A DNA stretch of 64,000 bases from Fusibacter sp963666805 (GCA_963666805.2 CAXXWR010000006.1:434001-498000); one strand, 5' to 3'. Shown: positions 48,784 through 57,829, numbered from the stretch's first letter. The notes: generated by a model not told the origin, from the letters alone. Numbers and translations: made by a program.

Positions 48784-48948
48784 AATAATAGCGTAGCAGT
48801 CAATAACTACTACGCTATAAAGTCTAACTTTAAGGGGTCACCTCATCAGCCTCTTGGGGTTTTTTATCTTTATAATCAATTTGACGCCTCTTTTGATTGT
48901 CGTTAAAATAAAAGTAGAACTTAAACCCTGTAGAAAGGAGTATGATAG

Positions 48949-49344
48949 ATGAAAGTGAAACACATCCTTATTGTTTGGAGTTTACCGGCCCTGATTTTAA
49001 TGATAGAGGCATGGCTTCAAAATGTTCTTGCTTTTAGTTTTAATATGCCTTATTTTATATCATTGATAGGACATTTAGTCGTTCCCATTGTTATTGGTGG
49101 TTGTATAGCCTACCTCTCATACATAATCTTGAAGATGCCACGAGATGCCAAAATCTTATTGCCACTGAATTTTTGGATACTGATTCTCTTGGCCATGCGG
49201 ATCTCTTCCATGTTAGGGCTTTCAGTGATTATAATGATATGGCCGAGTATGACGCTTCACCTTTATTTATTAGGCTATTTCTTTATTATGCAAGTCATTA
49301 TCAGACATCAAAGACGGACTCAAAAGACCGGAGACGCCCAATAA
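48949..49344 (+). CDS. Small integral membrane protein, unknown
   Basis: A 131-residue protein with four predicted membrane segments (about 5-25, 36-62, 70-90 and 95-118), for example LVVPIVIGGCIAYLSYIILK. The C-terminus is short, basic and cytoplasmic (IIRHQRRTQKT). No family is recognised. It has GAAAGGAG upstream of the ATG at 48949 and a following terminator, so it is likely a real, independent gene. Before the IS insertion it would have lain directly behind metG. Confidence 0.7.
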   Translation: MKVKHILIVWSLPALILMIEAWLQNVLAFSFNMPYFISLIGHLVVPIVIGGCIAYLSYIILKMPRDAKILLPLNFWILILLAMRISSMLGLSVIIMIWPSMTLHLYLLGYFFIMQVIIRHQRRTQKTGDAQ

Positions 49345-49403
49345 AAAAGCCAAAGGGTGAATTCTCACATGACAGAGAATCGCTCTTCGGCTTTATTTTT
49401 TTG
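49343..49403. terminator. Terminator after the small membrane protein gene
   Basis: AAAGCC and GGCTTT form the outer stem, GAATTCTC with GAGAAT the inner part, with an internal loop between. A T-run (TTTTTTT) follows near 49395-49402. A-rich sequence on the other side may let it work for the convergent gene as well. Confidence 0.7.
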
Positions 49404-49447
49404 TTTTAGAGAAGGCCTGATAACGTATGTATAAAAGAAAGCCTAGA

Positions 49448-49666
49448 CTAACCAAAAAGACTCGCTAGACGTTCTTTTGGTGAATGAATGTTGAGTTTTT
49501 TTGATACATAATACCACTCTGCAAGGTAGAAAATTGCCATTTCATTGCCATGTTCTGCTTCTGTAATCATATGATCAATCGTTTCATCACAAGGAATCCT
49601 ATTTTCCGAACAATTGCCAGTTTTGCATATGAATTTGTAAATTTCTTGGTTTAAGTTTTTGTTCAT
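49448..49666 (-). CDS. Small hypothetical protein
   Basis: A 72-residue soluble protein with three cysteines (FICKTGNCSENRIPCDE) and a helical second half (DHMITEAEHGNEMAIFYLAE). No family is recognised. The ATG at 49666 is preceded on the minus strand by CGGAGGATAAT, a strong ribosome-binding site; a longer in-frame start at 49726 would add 20 residues and cover this site. It converges with the membrane protein gene. Confidence 0.65.
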   Translation of the reverse strand: MNKNLNQEIYKFICKTGNCSENRIPCDETIDHMITEAEHGNEMAIFYLAEWYYVSKKLNIHSPKERLASLFG

Positions 49667-50050
49667 ATTATCCTCCGATTGCTGGGTAATCAGGCTATCA
49701 TAGCACAGGTTGTGCCTTAGATCCATGACTTTGCGTCCTATATTTTCATATAGTTTGCCTTTTTCTAAAGGGTCAAAACATTTTACTTTAATCTCAGTAA
49801 ATTATACGGTTAATATAATTATACAACAATCACTTTGAAAATAAATAGTCAAAAAAACCAAAAAAATGAGACTTAAGACGCAGTTTTTGTCTCTATATCG
49901 TCATCTTTTTGGGGTATAAGGACAAAAAAAGGTGCACTATTGTGTGAATATGGTATAATAAATTCTGATTTTATCGTCACGAAAACATAAAGGATGAATT
50001 GAAATAATTGATGAACGAGAATAAATTACGATGAATAGATGAGGTGTAAT
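49667..50050. other. Intergenic region upstream of tatD
   Basis: An AT-rich stretch of 384 bases with divergent promoters. An extended -10 TGGTATAAT at 49951-49959 points to tatD. A weak hairpin with GAGAC/GTCTC arms is near 49868-49892. No additional gene or tRNA is seen. Confidence 0.55.
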
Positions 50051-50818
50051 ATGCTTTTTGATTCCCATGCCCACTTAGATGATGAACGATTTGATGAAGA
50101 TAGAGATCTCATGATTAGGAGAGCGAGGCTTAATGATGTCAAATATATCATGAATCCAGGTGCAGATCTTGCTTCTAGCCAAAGAGCTGTCAAACTTGCA
50201 GAGCAATATGATTTTGTCTATGCAGCAGTAGGTGTTCATCCTCATGATGTTGAAAACATGAATCAGGAAGTGCTATTAACCCTTAAAGAACTTGCTAAAA
50301 GTGAAAAAGTCAAAGCGATAGGCGAAATTGGCCTAGATTACTATAGAGATTTATCGCCAAGAGATTTGCAAGCCAAATGGTTTATTGAGCAAATCAGATT
50401 GGCTAAAGAATTGAAATTACCTGTGATTATCCATGACAGGGATGCCAATGATGACGTCATGAGAATACTCAAACAAGAAAATGCTTTTGAAACAGGCGTG
50501 TTACTACACTGTTTTTCGGGTAGTAAAGAATTAGCTAGACAATACGTTAATTTAGGTGCCATGATTTCAATAGCAGGTCCAGTTACATTTAAAAACGCGA
50601 GAAAAACACTTGAAGTTGCTGAGTTTGTACCACTAGATAGATTGTTAATTGAAACAGATTCACCTTACTTAACACCGGAACCTTATCGCGGCAAGCGCAA
50701 TGAACCGATGTTTGTAAAGTATACCTGTGATCAAATTGCAAAGATAAAGAATATAGAAAGTGAAAAGCTAGCTGAGCAAACGCTTATCAATGCGAAACGA
50801 ACGTTTAATATTTTGTAG
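50051..50818 (+). CDS. tatD: TatD-family metal-dependent DNase
   Basis: A TIM-barrel metallo-hydrolase of 255 residues with 3'-5' exonuclease-type activity in the family. The N-terminal MLFDSHAHLDDERFD holds the first metal ligands, then GEIGLDYYRDL, PVIIHDRDANDD, LHCFSGS and LLIETDSPYLTPEPYRGKRN supply the rest. The ATG at 50051 is taken because GAGGTG precedes it; an ATG 12 bases earlier overlaps that site. It follows metG in the conserved order metG-tatD-yabE-rnmV-rsmA once the IS and two small genes are discounted. Confidence 0.94.
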   Translation: MLFDSHAHLDDERFDEDRDLMIRRARLNDVKYIMNPGADLASSQRAVKLAEQYDFVYAAVGVHPHDVENMNQEVLLTLKELAKSEKVKAIGEIGLDYYRDLSPRDLQAKWFIEQIRLAKELKLPVIIHDRDANDDVMRILKQENAFETGVLLHCFSGSKELARQYVNLGAMISIAGPVTFKNARKTLEVAEFVPLDRLLIETDSPYLTPEPYRGKRNEPMFVKYTCDQIAKIKNIESEKLAEQTLINAKRTFNIL

Positions 50819-50833
50819 ATTGGAAGGTAGAGT

Positions 50834-51877
50834 ATGAAAATGAAAGTGGCGATCGCGAGTCTTTTAGTTTGCCTCGTTGCCATAGTGGGTATCCGAGCGA
50901 CTTTAATGCATGAAGTCGTTATTAATGACGAGACCCAAACGGTAACGATAAGGACTTTTGAGACCGATCTAAACCAAATTTTGAGAAATGCGTCGATTTC
51001 TTTAAGAGAAGAAGATGTCATCTCTCCACCGCTTGATCAAGAGATTAAAAAGGACACAGAAGTTGTTATCACGCGCTCTAAGCCTATTGAAATAATCGAT
51101 GGTGATGAGACAAAAGAAGTTTATACGGTAGAAACAAATGTTGGTAATATTTTATCAGAAGCAGCCATTCAGATAGGGGAATACGACAAAGTATACCCTA
51201 GAGAAACTGACAAAGTGGCTTTAGACCGAACCATTGAAATTGTTAGAGTTGATGTCGATTATATCAACGCTAAAGAAGATATTCCGTATACAACGGTTTA
51301 TCAAATGACAGAAGATTTACCAGCAGGTGAAATTAATGTCGTCACACCGGGCGAAAATGGGACCCTTGACTGTACTTATAAAGTGGTCTATGAGAACGGT
51401 GTAGAAGTTTCAAGACAAATTAGTGAAGAAAATGTAGTTGTTGCGCCTAAAAACGAAGTGGTTGAAGAAGGACTTGATAAGTATCTTGTAACCAGTAGGG
51501 GCTTGCCTTTTAGATACAAGGAAGTCATTGTATTAAAAGCAACAGCTTATGATTTATCTTATGAAAGTTGTGGAAAGTATCCAGGAGATCCAGCTTATGG
51601 CATCACCTATACCGGTACCCATGCTAGGCCGGGGGTTGTTGCAGTTGACCCAAGAATTGTTAAACTGGGTTCTAAACTTTATGTGGAGTCATTAGATGGT
51701 ATGAGAGACTACGGCTTCGCTTCGGCAGAGGATACGGGCAGTGCAATTAAGGGTAAACGCATTGATTTGTTTATTGAAAACAGAAGACAAGCACTAAATT
51801 ATGGTGTGCGTTATGTCAGAGTATATGTATTAGATGAACCCATTGATGAATCAATGTTAGTCGGTTATTCACAATAA
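50834..51877 (+). CDS. yabE: YabE-like cell-wall protein with DUF348, G5 and 3D domains
   Basis: An exported cell-wall-active protein of 347 residues. The N-terminal membrane/signal segment is about residues 4-22. Two DUF348 repeats follow (about 38-75 and 95-135), then a G5 domain (EDIPYTTVYQMTEDLPAGEI), and the C-terminal 3D domain (VLKATAYDLSYESCGKYPGD to KGKRIDLFIENR), named for three Asp residues. The family is related to resuscitation-promoting factors and lytic transglycosylase-like remodelling enzymes. It starts 15 bases after tatD with GGAAGG upstream and precedes rnmV. Confidence 0.92.
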   Translation: MKMKVAIASLLVCLVAIVGIRATLMHEVVINDETQTVTIRTFETDLNQILRNASISLREEDVISPPLDQEIKKDTEVVITRSKPIEIIDGDETKEVYTVETNVGNILSEAAIQIGEYDKVYPRETDKVALDRTIEIVRVDVDYINAKEDIPYTTVYQMTEDLPAGEINVVTPGENGTLDCTYKVVYENGVEVSRQISEENVVVAPKNEVVEEGLDKYLVTSRGLPFRYKEVIVLKATAYDLSYESCGKYPGDPAYGITYTGTHARPGVVAVDPRIVKLGSKLYVESLDGMRDYGFASAEDTGSAIKGKRIDLFIENRRQALNYGVRYVRVYVLDEPIDESMLVGYSQ

Positions 51878-51893
51878 AGGATGGAAGACCTTA

Positions 51894-52460
51894 ATGCAAG
51901 TAGAAGTCATTAAAGAAACGCTGGTTGTTGAAGGCAAAGACGACGAATCAGCAGTAAAAAAAGCAGTGTCTTGTGACGTGATTATCACCCACGGATTTGG
52001 CATTTCAGAAAAGACATTTAGACGAATTGAAGCGGCACAAGCTAAGACGGGTGTAATCGTTTTTACAGATCCCGATCATGCCGGTGAACAAATTAGAGCC
52101 AGAATAACAAAGCGTGTACCTGGGTGTAAGCACGCTTTTTTGCCGCGGGAACAAGCGGAATGTGCGGGTGATATTGGAATTGAAAATGCTTCACCAGAAC
52201 ATATTTTAAATGCTTTAAAACAAGTCAGAACACCTAAAAAAACCAAGGACCCTGAGTCTTTATTTACCAAGTCAGATATGGTGATGTATGATTTGATTGG
52301 GTCACCTCAATCAAGTGACTACCGTGCTCAAGTGGGAAAAATATTAGGGATTGGTTATGGAAATGGCAAACAGTTTTTAAGCCGTCTTAATCACTATGAT
52401 ATTACAAGACAAGAGTTAGAAAGTGCCGTTGTAAAGGTGCTGAAAAAAGGAGAACAATGA
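51894..52460 (+). CDS. rnmV: Ribonuclease M5
   Basis: A Toprim-domain RNase that matures 5S rRNA from its precursor in low-GC Gram-positive bacteria. The 188-residue protein has VIKETLVVEGKDDESAVKKA with the catalytic Glu, then VIVFTDPDHAGEQIRARI with the DxD motif, and the C-terminal MVMYDLIGSPQSSDYRAQVG segment. It overlaps rsmA by four bases, as is usual. The matching substrate, a 5S rRNA with precursor stem, is encoded in the same window at 20810. Confidence 0.96.
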   Translation: MQVEVIKETLVVEGKDDESAVKKAVSCDVIITHGFGISEKTFRRIEAAQAKTGVIVFTDPDHAGEQIRARITKRVPGCKHAFLPREQAECAGDIGIENASPEHILNALKQVRTPKKTKDPESLFTKSDMVMYDLIGSPQSSDYRAQVGKILGIGYGNGKQFLSRLNHYDITRQELESAVVKVLKKGEQ

Positions 52461-53326
52461 ATCGATTAACATCCCCGAAAACAATCAAATACATTATGGA
52501 AAAATACGGGTTTCATTTTAGTAAGTCCCTTGGACAAAATTTTATTATTGATGATAATGTGATTGACCGCATTATGGCAGGATCTGAGGTTAATGAAGAA
52601 TGTGCTGTTTTAGAAATTGGGCCTGGAATAGGTGTAATGACAGAGGCTCTATGTGAGCGGGCTAATAAAGTGGTTTCGGTTGAAATTGATTCATCTTTAG
52701 TGCCTGTTTTAAAGGAAACAGTGGGGCATTTTGATAATTTTAAGCTGATTAATCAAGATATATTGAAAATGGATTTACAGGCTCTTTTTGAAGATGAATT
52801 TAAGCATATGCCAACTAAGTTGGTGGCGAATTTACCCTATTATGTGACGACACCTATTATTATGGCTTTCTTAGAGTCCCATGTACCAGTGACAGACTTA
52901 ATCGTAATGATTCAGAAAGAAGTTGCCGATCGCATGATGGCTGTCCCATCAACGAAGGCTTATGGCGCCTTATCGGTGGCTGTACAGTACTTTACAGAGC
53001 CTATGATTGTGACCAAAGTATCCAGAGGGTCTTTTATGCCAATGCCTAATGTTGATTCTACAGTGATTAGACTTAAGGTGAGACAGACACCACCTGTTAA
53101 GCTCATTGATGAGGCGATTTTCTTTAAAACCGTCAAGGATGCATTTGGTAAACGCCGTAAAACTTTACTGAATGCTTTGTCAAGTGGGGGCTTAGGACTG
53201 GATAAAGATACTGTAAGACGTGTTTTATCAGCATCAGAAATCCCAGAAAATACAAGGGGTGAAGCTCTTAATATAGGCGAGTTTGCGAGACTGGCTAATG
53301 CAATTGCAGGTGCTATTCAATCCTGA
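52457..53326 (+). CDS. rsmA: 16S rRNA adenine-1518/1519 dimethyltransferase
   Basis: RsmA (KsgA) dimethylates two adenines in helix 45 of 16S rRNA. The 289-residue enzyme has the N-terminal FHFSKSLGQNFIIDDNVIDR, motif I LEIGPGIGVMTEALCERA, and the catalytic NLPYYVTTPI. The C-terminal helical domain contains DAFGKRRKTLLNALS. Loss of this protein gives kasugamycin resistance in the family. It ends the conserved tatD-to-rsmA string. A GNAT gene with its own ribosome-binding site follows after 45 bases. Confidence 0.97.
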   Translation: MNRLTSPKTIKYIMEKYGFHFSKSLGQNFIIDDNVIDRIMAGSEVNEECAVLEIGPGIGVMTEALCERANKVVSVEIDSSLVPVLKETVGHFDNFKLINQDILKMDLQALFEDEFKHMPTKLVANLPYYVTTPIIMAFLESHVPVTDLIVMIQKEVADRMMAVPSTKAYGALSVAVQYFTEPMIVTKVSRGSFMPMPNVDSTVIRLKVRQTPPVKLIDEAIFFKTVKDAFGKRRKTLLNALSSGGLGLDKDTVRRVLSASEIPENTRGEALNIGEFARLANAIAGAIQS

Positions 53327-53371
53327 AGGTATTAAGGTCTAGGGTACAGTGTTTAGGAAAGTGAGTTCAAT

Positions 53372-53935
53372 ATGAAGAGAAGAATCGAAACGCACCGACT
53401 TGTCTTGATGGTTTTAGACGAGTCGTATGCGCCTCAAGTCTTAGAATTTTATAATCGTAATCAAGCATTTCTCGAGCCTTGGGAGCCTGAGAGAAATGCC
53501 TTTTTTTATACTTTAAAGAATCAATTGATGACGCTTAGGCTGGAAAGAGAAGCTTTTGAAAGAGATGAGATGGTTCGGTATTGGCTTTTTAGTAAGCAAG
53601 ATAAGAATCTGTCTTTACCCATAGGGTCGATTGCACTAACTAATATTGTTAAAGGTGTTTTTAAATCTTGCTTTATAGGCTATAAAATGGACCAATCTTT
53701 TGAAGGGCGAGGTTATATGGCAGAAGCTATATCTGCAGTCATCAAAGTGGCTTTTGAAGACATAGGTCTCCATAGAATTGAAGCCAATATTATGCCTAGA
53801 AACACGAAATCTTTGAGAGTGGTCGAAAAAAATGGATTTGTCAGCGAGGGTGTTTCACGCAAATATCTCTTAATCAAAGGGACTTGGGAAGATCACGTTC
53901 ATATGGTATTATTAAATGAATCTTTAGAAAAATAA
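53372..53935 (+). CDS. GNAT-family N-acetyltransferase (RimJ/RimL-like)
   Basis: An acetyl-CoA-dependent acetyltransferase of 187 residues. The order RRIETHRLVLMVLDESY, FYNRNQAFLEPWEPER, IGYKMDQSFEGRGYMAEAIS, and HRIEANIMPRNTKSLRVVEK with NGFVSEGVSRKYL is typical of RimJ-type ribosomal-protein or small-molecule acetyltransferases. The acetyl-CoA pyrophosphate loop is FEGRGYMAEA. The substrate is not known; ribosomal protein alanine acetylation is the family default. The start is ATG at 53372. Confidence 0.88.
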   Translation: MKRRIETHRLVLMVLDESYAPQVLEFYNRNQAFLEPWEPERNAFFYTLKNQLMTLRLEREAFERDEMVRYWLFSKQDKNLSLPIGSIALTNIVKGVFKSCFIGYKMDQSFEGRGYMAEAISAVIKVAFEDIGLHRIEANIMPRNTKSLRVVEKNGFVSEGVSRKYLLIKGTWEDHVHMVLLNESLEK

Positions 53936-54021
53936 TGACAAGAGGTCCTTTTTTAAATTATAATGAAATAAACCAAGTATATTCAATAGATTAAGAATCA
54001 TCGTTAGGAAGGGGGAGAAAT

Positions 54022-54879
54022 ATGTCAGTCAAGATACTTACAGACAGTGCAAGTGATTTAACAAAAGAAGTCGCTGAGGAATATGGTGTAGAAATTATGC
54101 CAATGCTCGTTTATGTAAACGGGAAAGAATATTTAGATGGAATTACACTAACCACCGAAGAATTTTATCAAGAAATGGTCAATGGTGCCGAGGTGAAAAC
54201 GGCACAGATACCTCTTACTTATTTCATAGAACGCTTTGAAAAGATGGCTGAAACAGAGGATGAATACCTCTATATTGCTTTTTCTTCTAACTTATCAGGG
54301 ACTTATCAAGCCGCTGTTTTGGCGCGCCAAACAGTTCTTGAAGACCATCCTAACTTAAAATTAGAGATTATTGACACCAAATGTGCTTCTTTGGGATTGG
54401 GTTTAATTGCTGTAGAAACAGCTAAACGCGCTTCAGAGGGCCAAGATTTGCAGTCGCTTATCGCTTATGCTAACGAGCAAATGCAATACATGGAGCATTT
54501 ATTTACGGTAGATGATTTGGAATATTTATTTAGAGGGGGGCGTGTGAGCCGTTCTCAAGCGATGTTGGGCAATATTCTCAATATTAAACCTATTTTAAAT
54601 GTTCAAGATGGTTTTTTAATTCCTATTGATAAAGTGAAGGGTAAGAAAAAGAGACTCCAAAAAATGTTTGCTTACATTGATGAACATGGCAATGATTTCG
54701 ATAAGCAAACGGTTGGCATTTGTCATACGATGAATGAAGGGGATGTTGCTGCTGTTAGAGCTCATTTTCAGGAGAAAGGGACTCAAAACTTTATTATTAA
54801 CCAATTAGGCTGTACGGTGGGTGCTCATTGTGGCCCAGGCATGATTACTATTTTTTTCAAAAGCAAAATTGTGGATTAA
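54022..54879 (+). CDS. DegV-family fatty-acid-binding protein
   Basis: A 285-residue DegV/FakB-type protein that binds a fatty acid in a tunnel. The start KILTDSASDLTKEVAEEYGV, the central SSNLSGTYQAAVLARQ, and YLFRGGRVSRSQAMLGNILN are standard motifs. In Firmicutes FakB proteins present exogenous fatty acids to the kinase FakA; no fakA is seen nearby. GGAAGGGGGAG precedes the ATG. A long terminator follows. Confidence 0.92.
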   Translation: MSVKILTDSASDLTKEVAEEYGVEIMPMLVYVNGKEYLDGITLTTEEFYQEMVNGAEVKTAQIPLTYFIERFEKMAETEDEYLYIAFSSNLSGTYQAAVLARQTVLEDHPNLKLEIIDTKCASLGLGLIAVETAKRASEGQDLQSLIAYANEQMQYMEHLFTVDDLEYLFRGGRVSRSQAMLGNILNIKPILNVQDGFLIPIDKVKGKKKRLQKMFAYIDEHGNDFDKQTVGICHTMNEGDVAAVRAHFQEKGTQNFIINQLGCTVGAHCGPGMITIFFKSKIVD

Positions 54880-54898
54880 TGAAGACTTTATAAGGCTT

Positions 54899-54970
54899 AA
54901 AAAAGAGATAATAATGGATGCTAATTTGAGTTAAATCAAATTAGCATCATTTCATTTAGTCTCTTTTTTT
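54899..54970 (+). terminator. Composite terminator after the DegV gene
   Basis: A perfect inner stem GATGCTAATTTGA/TCAAATTAGCATC at 54917-54948 with a six-base loop is enclosed by an outer stem AAAAAAGAGA/TCTCTTTTTT ending in a T-run at 54963-54970. Confidence 0.85.
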
Positions 54971-55027
54971 TATATAATAAAGGGAGCGTGCTTATAAAGT
55001 ATAATAGATAGTGAAGAGGGATCACGA

Positions 55028-56341
55028 ATGAAAAAAGCAAACATCGTTATTTTTGTCATCATACTCTTTTTTTTAGGTTATGTATCGGCTTTTCAATTTA
55101 ATAGGGGGGTCATTTCATATACAGAAAATCGGCGTTTAGCGGATTTTCCCAAACTAACAGGTGAAAACTATTGGAGTGGTGATTATACGGCAGGAATTGA
55201 AGCATTTTTAACAGATCATTTTCCTAGAAGAGACAGCCTTATTGAGTTGACCCAGTCTATAAGTGCCTTCAGGGGTATTCAGTCAGCGGATGATTTAATG
55301 ATTGTGACAACATCAGGTGCTAATGAAGGTGAAGCAACTGTTGAGAGAGAGGAAACGCCTCAAGTTTCAAGTAAATTTGTAAACGATGACTACCATTTCC
55401 CGGGTGAGATAGACATGCTTATTCCCGTACGCAGGGATCCTAATGTTGACGTGGAAAAAGTTGAATTTGATGAATCTTTTAAAACCAATATTTTGATATA
55501 TGACCAGAAAGCAATGACTTCATTTTCTTATCATACCCATTATATTAACTATATGGCGCGTGCTTATAACCGTTTACACGCGATTTATCCTTCAGTTGAA
55601 ATGTATGCAGTGATGGCACCTAGCCCAGTTGCTTTTGTCAAGGAATCTTATGAGCGTTATACGGATGATCAAAACCAGGGCATTTCTGATTTTTATAACC
55701 AATTAGATGATTCTATCCATAAAGTGAAGCTTTATCCGGTGATGAAGCGACATTTAAAAGAACCGATTTACTTTAATACAGATCACCACTGGACAGATCT
55801 TGGTGCTTATTATGCCTATGAAGAGGTGGCAAAAATGATGGGGCTTTCCCCAAAAGGACTTAAACAATTTAAAAAAGAAACATACGCTTCTTTTCTAGGG
55901 TCACTTTATGAGCTCAGCCAGAGTCCAGTGCTTAAAGACAATGAAGATGTGCTAACGGTTTATGAACCGAGAGCTACACTTGAATATACAATAGTAGGAC
56001 AAGAAGATAAAGTTTATCAAACGCTTATCAGTCAAGAAGCCTTTAATGCTGAGGGTTATGAGGTTTTTCTAGGAGGCGACCACGGACTAGCACTTATTGA
56101 TAATTTAGGAGAAACTGAGACGGATGAAACCCTCTTAGTCCTTAAAGATTCATATGGCAATGCGCTTGTTCCATACTTTGTCAATCATTTTAAGCGGATA
56201 GTGATTTATGATCCTCGCTACAGCAAGGAGACATTGGGAGATTTGATTTCTCAATATGCAGTTGATAAGTTAATGATTGTCAATTCAGGGCAAGCTCTGA
56301 CGTCCCCTTCCAATATTAGTCTGTTTCAAGAACTTAAGTAA
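55028..56341 (+). CDS. DHHW-family (AlgX/AlgJ-like) protein, probable polysaccharide O-acylation factor
   Basis: A 437-residue exported protein. One N-terminal membrane anchor (about 5-22) precedes a soluble domain. The motif FNTDHHWTDLGAYYAYEEVA gives the family its name and provides the catalytic Asp and His of an SGNH-like acetyltransferase; LLVLKDSYGNALVPYFVNHF supplies the nucleophile Ser in the D-S-Y-G context. The N-terminal SYTENRRLADFPKL is also typical. The next gene encodes the membrane MBOAT partner, as in alginate acetylation and similar systems. No polymer-synthesis genes adjoin, so the polysaccharide is unknown. Confidence 0.87.
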   Translation: MKKANIVIFVIILFFLGYVSAFQFNRGVISYTENRRLADFPKLTGENYWSGDYTAGIEAFLTDHFPRRDSLIELTQSISAFRGIQSADDLMIVTTSGANEGEATVEREETPQVSSKFVNDDYHFPGEIDMLIPVRRDPNVDVEKVEFDESFKTNILIYDQKAMTSFSYHTHYINYMARAYNRLHAIYPSVEMYAVMAPSPVAFVKESYERYTDDQNQGISDFYNQLDDSIHKVKLYPVMKRHLKEPIYFNTDHHWTDLGAYYAYEEVAKMMGLSPKGLKQFKKETYASFLGSLYELSQSPVLKDNEDVLTVYEPRATLEYTIVGQEDKVYQTLISQEAFNAEGYEVFLGGDHGLALIDNLGETETDETLLVLKDSYGNALVPYFVNHFKRIVIYDPRYSKETLGDLISQYAVDKLMIVNSGQALTSPSNISLFQELK

Positions 56342-56392
56342 GGCAGTTGAGTTGCCTGAGTTATAAATTAATGAGGAAATGAGGTTTACACA

Positions 56393-57769
56393 GTGGTCTT
56401 TTCAAGTTTATCCTTTTTATTTTTCTTTTTACCTCTTTTGATGGTGGTTTATTATCTCTTTAAAAATCGAACCTATCGCAATGTGATTTTAATGATTTTT
56501 TCCTTGATTTTTTATGCATGGGGAGAGCCTGTTTGGATTGTACTCATGCTTATAAGTGCTGTATCTGATTTTTCAATTGGACTGTGGATAGATAAGCACA
56601 GAGAATCACCTTATAAAAGGTGGGGGTTGATATTATCTTTGGTCATTAATTTGTCATTGCTGGGGTTCTTTAAATACGGCGGTCTATTTGTGGACACTGC
56701 CAACGCTCTTTTGAGTTTAGATATTCCCTTTAAAGCTTTTGGTTTACCCATCGGGATTTCTTTTTATACTTTTCAGACCCTTTCCTATACGATTGATGTC
56801 TATAAAGACGAGGCGAAAGTTCAGCGACATTTTTTGGATTTTTTACTTTTTGTTTCTCTTTTTCACCAATTGGTGGCAGGACCGATTGTCCGCTATAAGG
56901 ACATTGCTGCGGAGATTGAAGGCAGACAAGAGACGACTGATGATATATACTTAGGCATTAATCGATTGATTAGAGGGCTTTTTAAAAAAGTGATTCTTGC
57001 CAATATTGTAGGACAAATTGGGACGCCAATATTAGAAACGTTACCTTCAGAATTAAGTGTTCTAGGGGCTTGGATAGGTAGTTTTTGCTTTGCTCTCCAA
57101 ATTTATTTTGATTTCTCGGGCTATTCAGATATGGCTATTGGTCTAGGATGGATGTTCGGTTTTCATTATAAAGAGAACTTTAATTTTCCCTATATGTCCA
57201 ATAGTATTAAAGACTTTTGGCGGCGATGGCATATTTCATTGGGCTCTTTTTTTAGAGACTATGTTTACATTCCACTCGGCGGCAATCGTAAACGGTTTAT
57301 TGTCAACATGATTATTGTCTGGTTTCTCACAGGATTATGGCATGGTGCCAGCTGGAATTTTGTTTGGTGGGGACTTTTTAATGGGGCATTAATTTTAATT
57401 GAAAGTAAAATCTTAGGGCGTTTATTTGACAAGTTGCCAGAACTTATAAAGCATCTTTATTTTCTGATAGCTGTTTTAGTAGGCTGGATGATTTTCTACT
57501 TTGAAGATGGCGGAACGGGACTGGCTTACATTCAAGTCATGTTTGGCAAAGCGGTGAGTTGGGCAGATCCTTCGACAATAACACTGTTAAAAAGCAACTT
57601 ATATTTCTTTATTCTAGCCATTATTTGTGTAACGCCGCTTCCTCTTAAAGTGCTTCGAAAAATTGAACGGACGCCTTTTCAAATTGTCGTCAATGTCAGT
57701 CTGTTTTTATTTTCAATTTTGCATTTAATTGGACAATCTTATAATCCTTTCTTATACTTTAGATTTTAA
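56393..57769 (+). CDS. MBOAT-family O-acyltransferase
   Basis: A membrane-bound O-acyltransferase of 458 residues with about 11 membrane segments, the partner of the DHHW protein. Diagnostic stretches are LVAGPIVRYKDIAAEI, YFDFSGYSDMAIGLGWMFGF, the NFPYMSNSIKDFWRRWHISL box and the catalytic histidine in WFLTGLWHGASWNFVWWGLF. In AlgI and PatA homologues this protein passes an acyl group across the membrane. GTG is the start codon at 56393, and the upstream ribosome-binding site is modest (GAGGTTT). The 51-base spacing suggests one operon with the preceding gene. Confidence 0.93.
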   Translation: MVFSSLSFLFFFLPLLMVVYYLFKNRTYRNVILMIFSLIFYAWGEPVWIVLMLISAVSDFSIGLWIDKHRESPYKRWGLILSLVINLSLLGFFKYGGLFVDTANALLSLDIPFKAFGLPIGISFYTFQTLSYTIDVYKDEAKVQRHFLDFLLFVSLFHQLVAGPIVRYKDIAAEIEGRQETTDDIYLGINRLIRGLFKKVILANIVGQIGTPILETLPSELSVLGAWIGSFCFALQIYFDFSGYSDMAIGLGWMFGFHYKENFNFPYMSNSIKDFWRRWHISLGSFFRDYVYIPLGGNRKRFIVNMIIVWFLTGLWHGASWNFVWWGLFNGALILIESKILGRLFDKLPELIKHLYFLIAVLVGWMIFYFEDGGTGLAYIQVMFGKAVSWADPSTITLLKSNLYFFILAIICVTPLPLKVLRKIERTPFQIVVNVSLFLFSILHLIGQSYNPFLYFRF

Positions 57770-57829
57770 TGCATTAAAGTCCTGAAGTCGGGTATAAAAA
57801 TTCATAAGTCAAAATATATAGGTGATTTT

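Larger units (their letters stand above)
47321..48845 (+). mobile_element. IS3-family (IS150-like) insertion sequence, about 1,525 bp
   Basis: The ends form imperfect terminal inverted repeats: left begins TGAACCGACCCC and continues AAAGTTAGAC (47321-47344); right, read inward, begins TGAGGTGACCCC and ends AAAGTTAGAC (48822-48845), about 19 of 24 positions alike. A 3-bp direct duplication TCA flanks the element (47318-47320 and 48846-48848), normal for IS3. Inside are orfA and orfB in the typical two-frame arrangement with a slippery AAAAAG near 47900. The element sits in the loop of the metG terminator. Confidence 0.93.
47302..48865 (+). terminator. metG terminator split by the IS element
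   Basis: AAAACCCCAAGAGGC (47302-47316) lies before the IS and its exact complement GCCTCTTGGGGTTTT (48849-48863) behind it, followed by T. Without the element and one copy of the target duplication the two arms form a perfect 15-bp stem with an ATCA loop. The insertion therefore hit the loop. Confidence 0.92.
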
